Origin: Mycolicibacterium tokaiense
Lineage (GTDB): Bacteria > Actinomycetota > Actinomycetes > Mycobacteriales > Mycobacteriaceae
Direction: 5' to 3'
NCBI RefSeq assembly: GCF_010725885.1
Contig: NZ_AP022600.1
Span: 5,518,001 to 5,582,000, forward strand
Length of the DNA stretch: 64,000 bases
Part shown: positions 18,574 through 27,137 of the stretch, in pieces
Position numbering within the stretch: the first letter of the stretch is position 1
How the letters are laid out: every line of letters starts with the position of its first letter
The notes under the pieces: model-generated
The model's input: the letters and a program-made list of their open reading frames with translations, nothing else
Told to the model about the DNA's origin: nothing
The model's database searches: none
Position numbers and translations under genes: made by a program

Positions 18574-19541
18574 GACGACCTCTTCTGTAGTTGGTGGACG
18601 GCTGCGGAGGTCAGCGGATGACCCGCCCGCTTGGCCGCGTAGAGGGCAGCCCCGGCGGCCGGATCGAGAATGGGAGGCTGCAGGTCGTACTTGGCGGGCA
18701 GCAGCTCCAGGGCCTGCCGGAAAGCGTGGAGAAAGCCGGTGTCGGTGAACATCCCGCCGGAGTACGACACCGGGATCCGGTCGAATTCGGTGAATCCGAC
18801 GACAGTGCGGGTGGTCTCGACCAGCTGGACCAATTCGGCTGCCGCCGTGGTGATGATCTTGGCGGCCGCCTGGTCGCCGTGGCGCACCGCCTCGCACACC
18901 GTGGTGGCCAGCGCGGCGATGGAGCCCCGGTTGCCCTCCCACTGTTCGATCACCAGGCCCACCACGTCCAGGTCGCCGGCCAATTCCAGCCGCTCGCGCA
19001 GCAGGCCGTAGAGCGGACCCTTGACCAGCCGGCCGTCGCTCATCCGGCTGAATGTGTTGAGACCCTGGGTGGCAACCCAGTAGGCCGAGCCCTCGTCACC
19101 GAACAGCTCGCCCCAGCCGCCGACCCGGCGCCCGACTCCGAGCCGTTCGCCGTAGGTCATGGACCCGGTGCCACAGATGACGTTGATGCCGTCTTCGCCG
19201 GCCAGTGACCCTGCCCAGCCGCACACCATGTCGTTGTCACAGTGGTAGCGGTGGTGTCCGAGCACCTGTGCGGGCACTGCGTCGAGCTGTGCCAGATCAG
19301 CACTGGCCTCGCCGTAACCGGGCAGCCCGAAGAAGGCGAAGTCGATGTCGGCGGCCGAGATCGCCGCCGCCGCGCACACGTCGGAGACCCCTTGGCGCAG
19401 AACCTGTTCCACGACCTCGAAACCCTTGGCGAAGTAGTACGAGCTGGCCGCGGTTGCGCGGGCCAGGGTCCGGCCGTCGTCATCGACGAGCGCGAAGGCG
19501 GTCTTGGAACCTCCGCCGTCGACTCCCAGGTAGCGGGCCAT
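18570..19541 (-). CDS. BadF/BcrA-family sugar kinase (N-acetylglucosamine kinase-like)
   Basis: A 323-residue member of the ASKHA ATPases in the BadF/BadG/NAGK branch. It has the phosphate-1 loop YLGVDGGGSKTAFALVDDDG, the adenosine-side GTGSMTYG motif, and GGWGELFGDEGSAYWV near the middle, the signature of GlcNAc- and glucosamine-kinase-like proteins. It would phosphorylate an amino sugar at C6 in the cytoplasm. Between the SIS isomerase and the EamA gene, it is the best candidate to make the isomerase's substrate, for example galactosamine-6-phosphate. The exact sugar is inferred from context. Confidence 0.85.
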   Translation of the reverse strand: MARYLGVDGGGSKTAFALVDDDGRTLARATAASSYYFAKGFEVVEQVLRQGVSDVCAAAAISAADIDFAFFGLPGYGEASADLAQLDAVPAQVLGHHRYHCDNDMVCGWAGSLAGEDGINVICGTGSMTYGERLGVGRRVGGWGELFGDEGSAYWVATQGLNTFSRMSDGRLVKGPLYGLLRERLELAGDLDVVGLVIEQWEGNRGSIAALATTVCEAVRHGDQAAAKIITTAAAELVQLVETTRTVVGFTEFDRIPVSYSGGMFTDTGFLHAFRQALELLPAKYDLQPPILDPAAGAALYAAKRAGHPLTSAAVHQLQKRSS

Positions 19542-19547
19542 GGCTGC

Positions 19548-20675
19548 TCACCGCTCCATCGGGTAGATGGTGACACCCTTGACGACGCGGCTCACTTCGC
19601 CGGAAGGGAAGGGATTGTCCGGCGTCTTGTGGTATTCGAGCGAGGTGAAGAGGGCCAGGTATTGGGCGAACACCAGATAGGCCACCGCAACGGTGGAGTC
19701 GTCGAGGCCCTCGAGTCCGGGCAGCACCACGACATCTCCGGCTGCCGCCGGCACCGGCTCAGTGCTGAGTACCACCACACTCTCGCTGCCCAGCTGGCCG
19801 CGGATCTCGGCCACCATGTCCAGGTCGTAACGCCGGGTGTGCGGATCAGTGGACAGGTAGACCACCGCCAGGGTGTCACTGTCGAGCACCGATTTGGGGC
19901 CGTGGCGGAAACCCAGCGGAGAGTCGAAATACGTGACCACCTCCCCCGCAGTCAGTTCCAGGAGTTTGAGGGCGGATTCGCGGGCCAGCCCCACCAGGGG
20001 TCCGCTGCCGAGATAGACGAACCGCTGTTTCTTCGCCTGCGCCAGGGCGCGGATGTCGGCTCTGCGGTCGATCACGGACTGGGCCGCCCGGGCCAGCGCG
20101 TCGACCGCTGCGGGGGCGGTGCCCGCCAGCGTCAGCAGGCACGCGAGCATCATCGACGTCAGGCTCGAGGTCATCGCGAATCCGGCATCGTTGGTGCGCT
20201 CGGGCATGTACAGCACCAGCGAATCGGCGCGCCCGGCGTGGGCGCGGCCGAGCTGACCGTCCCGGTCACAGGTCAGGACCAGATGCCACACCCGGTCCAC
20301 GATCTCGTCGGCGAGCGCGGTGGTGGCCAGGCTCTCGGGGCTGTTACCCGAGCGGGCGAACGAGACCAGCAGGGTCGGGGTGTGAGGTTCGAGGTGGTCG
20401 AGCGGGCCGGCGACGATGCTGGTGGTCGCGATCGCTTCGACGCGGCAGTTCAGGTGGCGGCGCAGTGCCGGAGCGACGATGGTGCCTGCGAAGGCGGAAC
20501 TGCCCGCACCGGTGAGGATGACCCGCAGCCCGGGCGCGGCGGTGACCTCGCGCAGGAACCTGTGCGCCGTGTCGTCGATCCCCGCGGCGAGCTCCCGCCA
20601 GGCCTCGGGTTGCTGCCCGATTTCCAGAATGGTTGCGCCGCCGTCTACTTGGGCGGGTACGACAGAGTGGTTCAT
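19548..20675 (-). CDS. agaS: AgaS-like SIS-domain sugar-phosphate isomerase/deaminase
   Basis: A 375-residue protein with two SIS domains. The first has TGAGSSAFAG and SFARSGNSPES, the second YLGSGPLVGLARESALKLLELT followed by GFRHGPKSV. This arrangement matches AgaS, the galactosamine-6-phosphate deaminase/isomerase that yields tagatose-6-phosphate and ammonia. GlmS-like and AgaS-like SIS proteins are hard to tell apart by motif alone, but here it is coupled by a 4-bp overlap to a tagatose-bisphosphate aldolase subunit, which favours AgaS. Confidence 0.85.
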   Translation of the reverse strand: MNHSVVPAQVDGGATILEIGQQPEAWRELAAGIDDTAHRFLREVTAAPGLRVILTGAGSSAFAGTIVAPALRRHLNCRVEAIATTSIVAGPLDHLEPHTPTLLVSFARSGNSPESLATTALADEIVDRVWHLVLTCDRDGQLGRAHAGRADSLVLYMPERTNDAGFAMTSSLTSMMLACLLTLAGTAPAAVDALARAAQSVIDRRADIRALAQAKKQRFVYLGSGPLVGLARESALKLLELTAGEVVTYFDSPLGFRHGPKSVLDSDTLAVVYLSTDPHTRRYDLDMVAEIRGQLGSESVVVLSTEPVPAAAGDVVVLPGLEGLDDSTVAVAYLVFAQYLALFTSLEYHKTPDNPFPSGEVSRVVKGVTIYPMER

Positions 20676-21979
20676 CGGGCGACTCCAGTGTTCAGGCAGG
20701 CCAGGGCGTAGGGACGGAGGGCGTCACGGACCCGGTCGATCACCAGGTCCTGCGGATCGGGTCGAAGGTCGCCGGCCCGTATTCGGTCGTATTGGCTGGG
20801 GAGATACTGGCTGATCAGCGGCATCGGTATCCCGGTGCCACGCAGATTGGCCAGCAGGGTCTCCCGAGCCGCCTCGATCTCGGCGTCCGGCCAGTAGTAG
20901 CGGAGCCGGTCGCTGTAGCTGTACCGGCGCGCGGTGCGCTGCGTCAGCGGGTCGCCGTGGTAGTAGCCCCGCCAATAGGTGGGGTCGGCCAGCATCTGGC
21001 GCTCCACCACCTCGACGAGGTTGGACCGCCGGGTCGCGGGGACGAGTTCTGACTCGATGTCGGCGAGCGCGAACAGCGCCTCTCGCATCGCGAAGGTCAG
21101 GCCGGGCCCCACTTTCAGGATGGCCCAGTGGTCTTCGACCAGTTCGCGCAGTTGGGCCGGGCGCTGATAGTCCGTGGAGTGGGCTTCGAACACCAGGTTG
21201 TCCTGATCATCGAGGACGTGGCGCAGCTCGGCGGTGGCGCTGTGCTGATAGTCCACCACGGCCAGATGGTCGAACTCGACCCCGGGCTGCACCACCAGCG
21301 CGATCACCCGCGGCCAGACGTCATCGTGCCCCACCTCCGCGAATGCCGACCGGTGGGCCGCCAGGGTGCGGCGGGCGTGCGCGGCCGGTGTGGGGGTCAG
21401 TCCGTGCAATGTCTCGTGCGCTCCCCCGGGCACGGGCACCTCGGTGCCGATGACGTAGACCGGCCCGGGCAATCCGGCGCGGTGCGCCGTGCTTTCGGCC
21501 ACCCGCAGCAGCCGGGCCGACCGCTGCGCCACCGTCTCGTCGGTCAGGGTGTCGGGGTCGTCCGCGCAGGACATGCTGCAGTCCAGGTGGATCTTGGTGT
21601 AGCCGGCTTCGACGTAGGCGGCGATGAGGTCCTCGGCCTTGGCCATGGCGTCCTCCGCAGGCTCGCCCTGCCATCGGTTGGGGCCCAGGTGGTCACCGCC
21701 GAACACCACCTGTCCCCGGGCGAAACCGCGGCGGTCGGCGATGTCGAGAACCCGGTCGCGAAAGTCCGCCGGACGCAGGCCGGTGTAGCCGCCGAACTGG
21801 TCGACCTGATTCGACGTCGCCTCGATCAGGAGGTAGGAGCCGTCGGCGGCCGCCTGATCGATCGCGGCCTCCACCACGGTGGGGTGCGCCGAGCACACCG
21901 AGTAGACCCCGACGGGCTCACCGGCCTTGTGCCGGTGGATGGTCTGCAGCAGGGGGTTCATCAGGGACGTCGGGCTCAT
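20672..21979 (-). CDS. Tagatose-1,6-bisphosphate aldolase non-catalytic subunit (GatZ/KbaZ-like)
   Basis: A 435-residue GatZ/KbaZ/AgaZ-family protein. This family stabilises and activates the class II tagatose-bisphosphate aldolase and is found almost only with that enzyme. Family stretches include GVYSVCSAHPTVVEAAI, EATSNQVDQFGGYTG, FGGDHLGPNRWQ and KIHLDCSMSCADD. Overlaps of 4 bp at both ends couple it to the catalytic aldolase and to the AgaS-like gene. Its presence is the strongest evidence that the pathway runs through tagatose-1,6-bisphosphate. Confidence 0.9.
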   Translation of the reverse strand: MSPTSLMNPLLQTIHRHKAGEPVGVYSVCSAHPTVVEAAIDQAAADGSYLLIEATSNQVDQFGGYTGLRPADFRDRVLDIADRRGFARGQVVFGGDHLGPNRWQGEPAEDAMAKAEDLIAAYVEAGYTKIHLDCSMSCADDPDTLTDETVAQRSARLLRVAESTAHRAGLPGPVYVIGTEVPVPGGAHETLHGLTPTPAAHARRTLAAHRSAFAEVGHDDVWPRVIALVVQPGVEFDHLAVVDYQHSATAELRHVLDDQDNLVFEAHSTDYQRPAQLRELVEDHWAILKVGPGLTFAMREALFALADIESELVPATRRSNLVEVVERQMLADPTYWRGYYHGDPLTQRTARRYSYSDRLRYYWPDAEIEAARETLLANLRGTGIPMPLISQYLPSQYDRIRAGDLRPDPQDLVIDRVRDALRPYALACLNTGVAR

Positions 21980-22869
21980 CGCGCACCCACCTCACCGACC
22001 GCTGCGGCACCGACGGCCCGGCACAGCTGCGCCACGGTGGCCGTGATCGCGTCCCGGCCTGCCGCGAGATAGGGCCGTGGATCGGCGTTGTCGCCCAACG
22101 CCTCTCGCACACCGGCGGTGAACGCGACGTTGAGCGCGGTGCCGATGTTGATCTTGCGGACCCCCCGCTGCGCGGCACGCCGGAGTTGCTCATCGGACAC
22201 CCCGGAAGATCCGTGCAGCACCAGCGGGACGCTGACGGACCCGGCCAGCCGGCCGATCAGATCGTGGTCCAGTTGGGCTGCGCGCGTGGTCATCGCGTGG
22301 GTGCTGCCGACGGCCACGGCCAGGGCGTCGACCCCGGTCGCCGCGACGAAGGCGGCAGCCTCGTCGGGATCGGTGCGGGCACCGGAGGCGTGGGCGCCAC
22401 CTTTGCCGCCGATCTCACCCAACTCGGCCTCGACCCACAGTCCGGCGGCGTGCGCATCTCCGGCGACCGCGCGGGTGCGGTGCACGTTGTCCGCGTAGGG
22501 CAGGTGCGCGGCGTCGATCATCAACGACGAGGCACCGAGTGCGACGCCGGTGGTGATGACCTCGCGGACCAGGGCCATGTCCTGCAGGTGATCCAGGTGG
22601 ATGGCCAGGGGCGCCGAAGACTGTGCCGCGATCTGGGCGCACGCCGCCAACAGCGGGGCGACGCGTCCGCCGTGGAAGGCGACGGTGTTCTCACTGATCT
22701 GCAGAATGGCTGCGGCGCAGGCCTGTTCGACACCGGCGGCGATGCCCTCGATGTGTTCGAGGGTGATCACGTTGAAGGCCGGGACGGCAGTTGCGGCGGC
22801 GGCGGCCGCGGTCACCAGTTCGGCGGTGGCGGTGATGGTCACGGCTGCGACAACCAACCGGTGTGACAT
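21976..22869 (-). CDS. Class II tagatose/fructose-bisphosphate aldolase (GatY/KbaY-like)
   Basis: A 297-residue zinc-dependent aldolase that would split tagatose-1,6-bisphosphate into dihydroxyacetone phosphate and glyceraldehyde-3-phosphate. Zinc- and substrate-binding motifs are visible: AIHLDHLQD, the EAELGEIGGKGGAH loop, LHGSSG and KINIGT. It is the first gene of the minus-strand operon, whose promoter lies in the 113-bp gap to the divergent DeoR-type regulator. The N-terminal region is unusually alanine-rich (TAAAAAATAVPAFNV). Paired with the GatZ-like subunit, it is more likely a tagatose- than a fructose-bisphosphate aldolase. Confidence 0.9.
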   Translation of the reverse strand: MSHRLVVAAVTITATAELVTAAAAAATAVPAFNVITLEHIEGIAAGVEQACAAAILQISENTVAFHGGRVAPLLAACAQIAAQSSAPLAIHLDHLQDMALVREVITTGVALGASSLMIDAAHLPYADNVHRTRAVAGDAHAAGLWVEAELGEIGGKGGAHASGARTDPDEAAAFVAATGVDALAVAVGSTHAMTTRAAQLDHDLIGRLAGSVSVPLVLHGSSGVSDEQLRRAAQRGVRKINIGTALNVAFTAGVREALGDNADPRPYLAAGRDAITATVAQLCRAVGAAAVGEVGAR

Positions 22870-22982
22870 GGATAACGCATGCCTCGATCATGAGAAGATC
22901 GCTCACAACGCGCAACAGAACGCGCAGAAGCGATCAGTAAAACTGAGCGTTTGGTGTGTGCGGACGAAGGGAGCAGGCGGCG
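22870..22982. promoter_or_regulatory. Divergent promoter/operator region of the sugar operon
   Basis: This 113-bp gap must hold promoters for the aldolase-headed operon (minus) and the DeoR-family regulator (plus). It contains a direct repeat AACGCGCA at 22907-22914 and 22919-22926, 12 bp apart, and an imperfect inverted repeat AAAC/GTTT around 22940-22952. Direct repeats of this spacing are a plausible DeoR/AgaR-type operator; this is inference. A ribosome binding site AAGGGAG precedes the regulator's ATG. Confidence 0.5.
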
Positions 22983-23768
22983 ATGTCGATCAGGCGGACT
23001 GACCGCATGCGAGAAGTGTTGGCGCTCTTGCGCGGCCGCGGTGACGTCGGATCCCGCGAACTGTGCCTCGAGCTCAACATCTCCCCCGCCACCCTGCGCC
23101 GGGATCTGAGCGAACTGGAGGAGCAGGGGCTGCTGGTCCGCACCCACGGCGGCGCCCGGGCGCTGGACCCCAGCGGCAGCGAGATCCCGGTGCGACTGCG
23201 CGATCACCGCACGGTGGCGATCAAACGGCGGATCGCCCAGCACGCGGCCGCGCTGGTGCCCGCCGGTCCGCAATCGGTGGCGCTGACCGGCGGCGTCACC
23301 ACCGGCGAGGCCGCCCGGGCGTTGAAGGGCAGGCCGAACATGACCATCGTGACCAACTCCCTGACCATCGCCGCGGATTGCGCCGTGGACGCCCACATGA
23401 AGGTGATCATGACCGGAGGCCTGGTGCGGGCGAACTCCCTGGAGGCCGTCGGCCCGATGTCCGAACACGCCTTCCAGGTGATCACGGTGGGCACAGCAAT
23501 CCTGGGCGCGGACGGGATGTCCGCCGAAGTGGGCGCCACCACCTTCGACGAAGCCGAAGCCAGGACCGCAATCGCCATGGCCGCCAACGCACAACGCGTT
23601 GTGGTGGCCGTCGACGGCTCCAAGATCGGCGTGGTGACACTCGCCAAGATGGCCACCTTGGACCGTCTCGATCACCTGGTGACGGACTCCACCGCCGACC
23701 CCGGACAACTGGAGCGGATCGAAGCGGCCGGGGTGCGGGTGCACGTTGTCGATGTGGTGGACGTCTGA
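22983..23768 (+). CDS. DeoR/GlpR-family transcriptional regulator (AgaR-like)
   Basis: A 261-residue DeoR-family repressor. The N-terminal winged helix (about 5-60) includes VGSRELCLELNISPATLRRDLSELEEQGLLVRTHGGA, and the C-terminal DeoRC sensor (about 80-250) has LTGGVTTGEAARAL and the DGMSAEVGATTFDEAEA segment. This family usually senses a phosphorylated sugar intermediate. It is divergent from the aldolase-headed operon and most likely represses it until tagatose- or galactosamine-phosphate accumulates. The ATG at 22983 was chosen for its AAGGGAG site; the open frame begins earlier but lacks one. Confidence 0.92.
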   Translation: MSIRRTDRMREVLALLRGRGDVGSRELCLELNISPATLRRDLSELEEQGLLVRTHGGARALDPSGSEIPVRLRDHRTVAIKRRIAQHAAALVPAGPQSVALTGGVTTGEAARALKGRPNMTIVTNSLTIAADCAVDAHMKVIMTGGLVRANSLEAVGPMSEHAFQVITVGTAILGADGMSAEVGATTFDEAEARTAIAMAANAQRVVVAVDGSKIGVVTLAKMATLDRLDHLVTDSTADPGQLERIEAAGVRVHVVDVVDV

Positions 23769-23769
23769 C

Positions 23770-24657
23770 TCAGCCGCGGGCCTCGCGCTGCAGCATCGCG
23801 GCCAGCTCCGCGGTGGCCGGGCTCACCCGCTCGGCCTGGGGCGCAGCGAGATACACCTGCCAGAGCACAGGGCGGGTCAGAGGCACGGCGACGAGATCCG
23901 GGAACCGCGCCGCCTCGCAGGCCGGCATGAACGCGGTGCCCAGCCCGTGGGCCACCAGATCGGCCAGTGCCGCGAACCCGGCCGGCACCTCGTAGCGGGT
24001 GCGCGGCTGCACGCCGGCTGCGTGGAACGCGCCGTCCATCAACCGACGCAACCCGAACTGCGGCGGGAAGCCAACCAGGTCCTCGTCGGCGAGTTCGCCG
24101 ACGCCGACATCGGCGCGCGGGGCCGCGGGGTGATCGGTGCGGCAGACGAACGTCATCGGTTCCTCGAACATCAGGCGCAGGTCCAGCTGAGCCGGCCGAC
24201 GGTCGGGCACCGACACCAGCGCCAGGTCCAGCGCCCCCTCCAGCAGGGCCCCGAGGTAGGCCGAGGCGCCGGACTGGTCGAGCCGCAGACGCAACGCGAC
24301 GAAGGGATGCGCGCGGTGGAAGTCGCCGAGTACACGCGCGACGTCCATCGGACCAAAAGAGATCAGTGATCCGAATTCGACTGTTCCGGAGAGACTTCCG
24401 CGAAATTCGGCGACGGAATCTGCTGCGCTGCGGGCCGAGCGCAGCACGCCCTGGGCATGACCACGGAAGCGCTCCCCCGCCGGGGTCAGCGTGATCTGCT
24501 GTCGGCTGCGGTCGAACAGGCGGACCCCGAGTTCACGCTCGAGTTTGGCCACCGACGTCGACAGCGCCGACTGCACCACGTGAATGCGGTGTGCGGCCCG
24601 GGTGAAGCTGAGCTCACCGGCGACGGCGACGAAGTGTTCGAGCTGGCGCAGTTCCAC
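23770..24657 (-). CDS. LysR-family transcriptional regulator
   Basis: A 295-residue LysR-type regulator. The winged HTH is at the N-terminus (MELRQLEHFVAVAGELSFTR, then AAHRIHVVQSALSTSVAKLE), and the periplasmic-binding-protein-like effector domain spans about 90-290. The GTG at 24657 was chosen because it gives the family's usual MELRQL start; a GTG three codons upstream is possible. It is divergent from a hydrolase-SDR pair, which it probably controls. Its stop is 1 bp from the convergent stop of the DeoR-type regulator. Confidence 0.9.
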   Translation of the reverse strand: MELRQLEHFVAVAGELSFTRAAHRIHVVQSALSTSVAKLERELGVRLFDRSRQQITLTPAGERFRGHAQGVLRSARSAADSVAEFRGSLSGTVEFGSLISFGPMDVARVLGDFHRAHPFVALRLRLDQSGASAYLGALLEGALDLALVSVPDRRPAQLDLRLMFEEPMTFVCRTDHPAAPRADVGVGELADEDLVGFPPQFGLRRLMDGAFHAAGVQPRTRYEVPAGFAALADLVAHGLGTAFMPACEAARFPDLVAVPLTRPVLWQVYLAAPQAERVSPATAELAAMLQREARG

Positions 24658-24659
24658 GG

Positions 24660-24680
24660 CGATCACATTATCTCTGATCG
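24660..24680. promoter_or_regulatory. Inverted repeat, possible LysR operator
   Basis: CGATCA and TGATCG form a perfect 6-bp inverted repeat separated by 9 bp, immediately upstream of the LysR start and within the 84-bp divergent gap to the hydrolase gene. Position and dyad symmetry fit an autoregulatory LysR site, although the spacing is not the classical T-N11-A. Confidence 0.45.
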
Positions 24681-24741
24681 CGATGACTCGTATTGATGAT
24701 GATCGTTGGACTTGATGGTTGCGACGCGGTGAACTGATCGC

Positions 24742-25770
24742 ATGGATGTCAGCAGGCGCAGAGTGATCCAACTCGGCGCGGCGACGGCCGCAGGCGTCGC
24801 CGCCGTTGCCACCGCCGTAGCCCCCTCCCCGGCCCTCGCCGGGCCGCCGCCCGCGCCCGGCCACCTGCTCGGGCCCGTACGCCAGATCGACGCCGGGGAC
24901 CTCACCGTCGGCTACACCGACGCCGGCCCCGCCGACGGCACCCCGGTGCTGCTGCTGCACGGCTGGCCCTACGACATCCACAGCTACGCCGACGTCTCGG
25001 CCGACCTGGCCCGCCGCGGATTCCGGGTGATCGTGCCGTACCTGCGCGGTTTCGGCTCCACCCGCTTCCGATCGGCGTCCACCGTCCGCAACGGCCAACA
25101 AGCCGCACTGGCCCACGACGTCATCGCCTTGATGGACGCCTTGCAGATACCGGCGGCGATCCTGGGTGGTTACGACTGGGGTGCGCGGACAGCCAATATC
25201 GTTGCGGCACTGTGGCCGCAGCGCTGCGCCGCACTGGTGGCCGTGAGCGGCTACCTGATCGTCGACCTCGAGGCCAACCGAGAGCCGCTACCGCCGGCGG
25301 CCGAACACGAATGGTGGTATCAGTACTACTTCAGCACCGACCGCGGAGAGTCCGGATACCGGCGTTACACAGACGATTTCAACAAACTCATCTGGCAACT
25401 CGCCTCACCGTCGTGGCAATTCACCGACGCCACCTATCAGCTCAGTGCGACGGCGTTCGACAATCCCGACCACGCCGACATCGTGCTGCACAACTATCGA
25501 TGGCGGCTGGGTCTGGCCGCCGGGGAGGCGCGCTTCGACGCCGACGAACGCCGCCTGGCGGACGCCCCGCCGATCACCGTTCCGACGATCACCATCGGCA
25601 GCGACTTCGACGGCGCCGCGCGCACCGGCGACTCCTACAGGTCCCACTACACGGGCTGGTACCAACACCGCGTTCTCGACGGAATCGGCCACAACGTTCC
25701 CCAGGAGGCGCCCGACGCATTCGCCGCCGCCGTGATCGACGTCAACAACGAGAAAGGTTCACCCCGATGA
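24742..25770 (+). CDS. Tat-exported alpha/beta hydrolase (epoxide hydrolase/haloalkane dehalogenase-like)
   Basis: A 342-residue alpha/beta hydrolase with a twin-arginine-type signal (SRRRVIQLG at 4-12, then a hydrophobic stretch and ALAG near 33). The core has the oxyanion motif LLHGWP, an aspartate nucleophile in GGYDWGAR (Asp145) rather than serine, and a catalytic His in GIGHNVPQEAP near the C-terminus. An Asp nucleophile is typical of epoxide hydrolases and haloalkane dehalogenases. Export of such an enzyme suggests detoxification or breakdown of an environmental compound outside the membrane. It overlaps the SDR gene by 4 bp and is divergent from the LysR gene. Confidence 0.88.
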   Translation: MDVSRRRVIQLGAATAAGVAAVATAVAPSPALAGPPPAPGHLLGPVRQIDAGDLTVGYTDAGPADGTPVLLLHGWPYDIHSYADVSADLARRGFRVIVPYLRGFGSTRFRSASTVRNGQQAALAHDVIALMDALQIPAAILGGYDWGARTANIVAALWPQRCAALVAVSGYLIVDLEANREPLPPAAEHEWWYQYYFSTDRGESGYRRYTDDFNKLIWQLASPSWQFTDATYQLSATAFDNPDHADIVLHNYRWRLGLAAGEARFDADERRLADAPPITVPTITIGSDFDGAARTGDSYRSHYTGWYQHRVLDGIGHNVPQEAPDAFAAAVIDVNNEKGSPR

Positions 25771-26525
25771 CACCGACCCCACTCGCTGGCCGTACCGCAC
25801 TGGTCACCGGCTCCACCTCCGGCCTCGGCGCCGGGATCGTCGCCGAATTGGCCGCTGCCGGAGCGCACGTCGTGGTCACCGGGCGCAACCGCACCCGCGG
25901 CGCGGAACTCACCGGCCGAATAGAATCCGCCGGCGGCCTGGCTACCTTCGTTCCCGTCGACTTCACCGCCGGGGCCTCCGCCGTGCGAGAGCTGGCCGCG
26001 GTGGCCACCGAGGCCGTCGGGGGCCGCCTCGACATCTTGGTCAACAACGTCGCGACCCTCGTGCAGCCGGCACCCACCGCAGAGGTCACCGAGGACGAGA
26101 TCATGTCCACCTTCGGTGTCAGCGTCGTCGCGCCGTTCCTGCTGACCGGTCTGCTGGCCCCGCCGATGGCTCAACGCGGCGACGGCGCCGTGGTCAACAT
26201 CGGGTCCATCAGCGGCATCCTGGGATCGCCCGGTTCAGCGCTCTACGGCGCCACCAAGGCGGCGGTGCACTCACTGACCAAATCCTGGGCCGCTGAATAC
26301 GGACCGCGGGGTGTGCGGGTCAACGCGGTCGCGCCCGGCCCCATCGCCACCGAACGCAGTGCCGACTTCGCCGACGCCATCGCACCGGTCCTGCAGAGGC
26401 TGCCCTCTCGGCGGATGAGCACTGTTGCCGAGATCGCCGCCGCCGTGGTGTTCCTGGCCGGGCCCCAGGCCGGCAACATCCACGGCGCCGTCCTGTCGGC
26501 TGACGGCGGATGGTCGGCGGTCTGA
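25767..26525 (+). CDS. SDR-family oxidoreductase
   Basis: A 252-residue classical short-chain dehydrogenase/reductase. The cofactor motif is TGSTSGLGAGI, the catalytic region has Ser in NIGSISG and the YGATK tyrosine-lysine pair, and PGPIATERS follows. The NNAG motif is changed to NNVA, a minor deviation. The arginine-containing VVTGRNR segment suggests NADPH preference. It is translationally coupled to the exported hydrolase. An alcohol or diol product of that hydrolase is a possible substrate, but this is inference. Confidence 0.88.
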   Translation: MTPTPLAGRTALVTGSTSGLGAGIVAELAAAGAHVVVTGRNRTRGAELTGRIESAGGLATFVPVDFTAGASAVRELAAVATEAVGGRLDILVNNVATLVQPAPTAEVTEDEIMSTFGVSVVAPFLLTGLLAPPMAQRGDGAVVNIGSISGILGSPGSALYGATKAAVHSLTKSWAAEYGPRGVRVNAVAPGPIATERSADFADAIAPVLQRLPSRRMSTVAEIAAAVVFLAGPQAGNIHGAVLSADGGWSAV

Positions 26526-26570
26526 TCAGAATCCCCGACAACGACGCGTCCGGCGCCTAGATTTGGCGCC

Positions 26571-27137
26571 ATGAGCGACTCCATCTACGGCAAACGCTAC
26601 GGCGAGGTCCTTCTGGTGCGAATGACCGAGCAAGGCCCGGAAGCCACGGTGTACAACACCTTTCCGCTCAACGACTGTCCCGAGGAGCTGTGGTCGAAAC
26701 TCGACGCCACGGCCATCGCCGCGGAGAACCAGGCGGTGGCGGCGCTGCTGAACGGCCCGCGCCATTGGCTGATGAGCCACATCGAGAAGGACGGCGGAAC
26801 CGAACAGGAGCGCAGGACCTTCGGCGGCCTCGAGATGCTCAGGCAGGCCACTGTGCTGCTGTCGTCGATGAACCCGGCGCCGTACACCGTCAACGAGGTG
26901 GACCGCAAAGCGGTGTTCGTCTACGACGCCGGCCAACCGGTGTACGAACTCCACGACCCCGAGGGCCGCACCTGGGTGATGCAGACCTACCGCACCACCG
27001 TCGAGCCGGGAGAACTGCCGCAAGGTTGGACTTATCACACCCGCACACTCGAGCACGAGCTGCGGATCGACACCTCGACGGTGAAAGCACAGGTGCTACA
27101 AGACGATCAGGCCAACAGCTACTCGCTGCTGGCCTGA
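26571..27137 (+). CDS. Conserved hypothetical protein (position of Rv2114)
   Basis: A 188-residue protein of unknown function. It lacks a signal peptide, membrane segments or recognisable catalytic motifs. It begins MSDSIYGKRYGEVLLVRM and is rich in acidic and aromatic residues, with short sequence blocks such as TYRTTVEPGELPQGWTYHTRTLEHELRIDT that suggest a compact beta-rich or cupin-like fold; this is an impression only. It converges on mpa with 13 bp between the stops, the same arrangement as the Rv2114-mpa pair recalled from M. tuberculosis. The conserved proximity to mpa is the only hint to its role. Confidence 0.75.
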   Translation: MSDSIYGKRYGEVLLVRMTEQGPEATVYNTFPLNDCPEELWSKLDATAIAAENQAVAALLNGPRHWLMSHIEKDGGTEQERRTFGGLEMLRQATVLLSSMNPAPYTVNEVDRKAVFVYDAGQPVYELHDPEGRTWVMQTYRTTVEPGELPQGWTYHTRTLEHELRIDTSTVKAQVLQDDQANSYSLLA

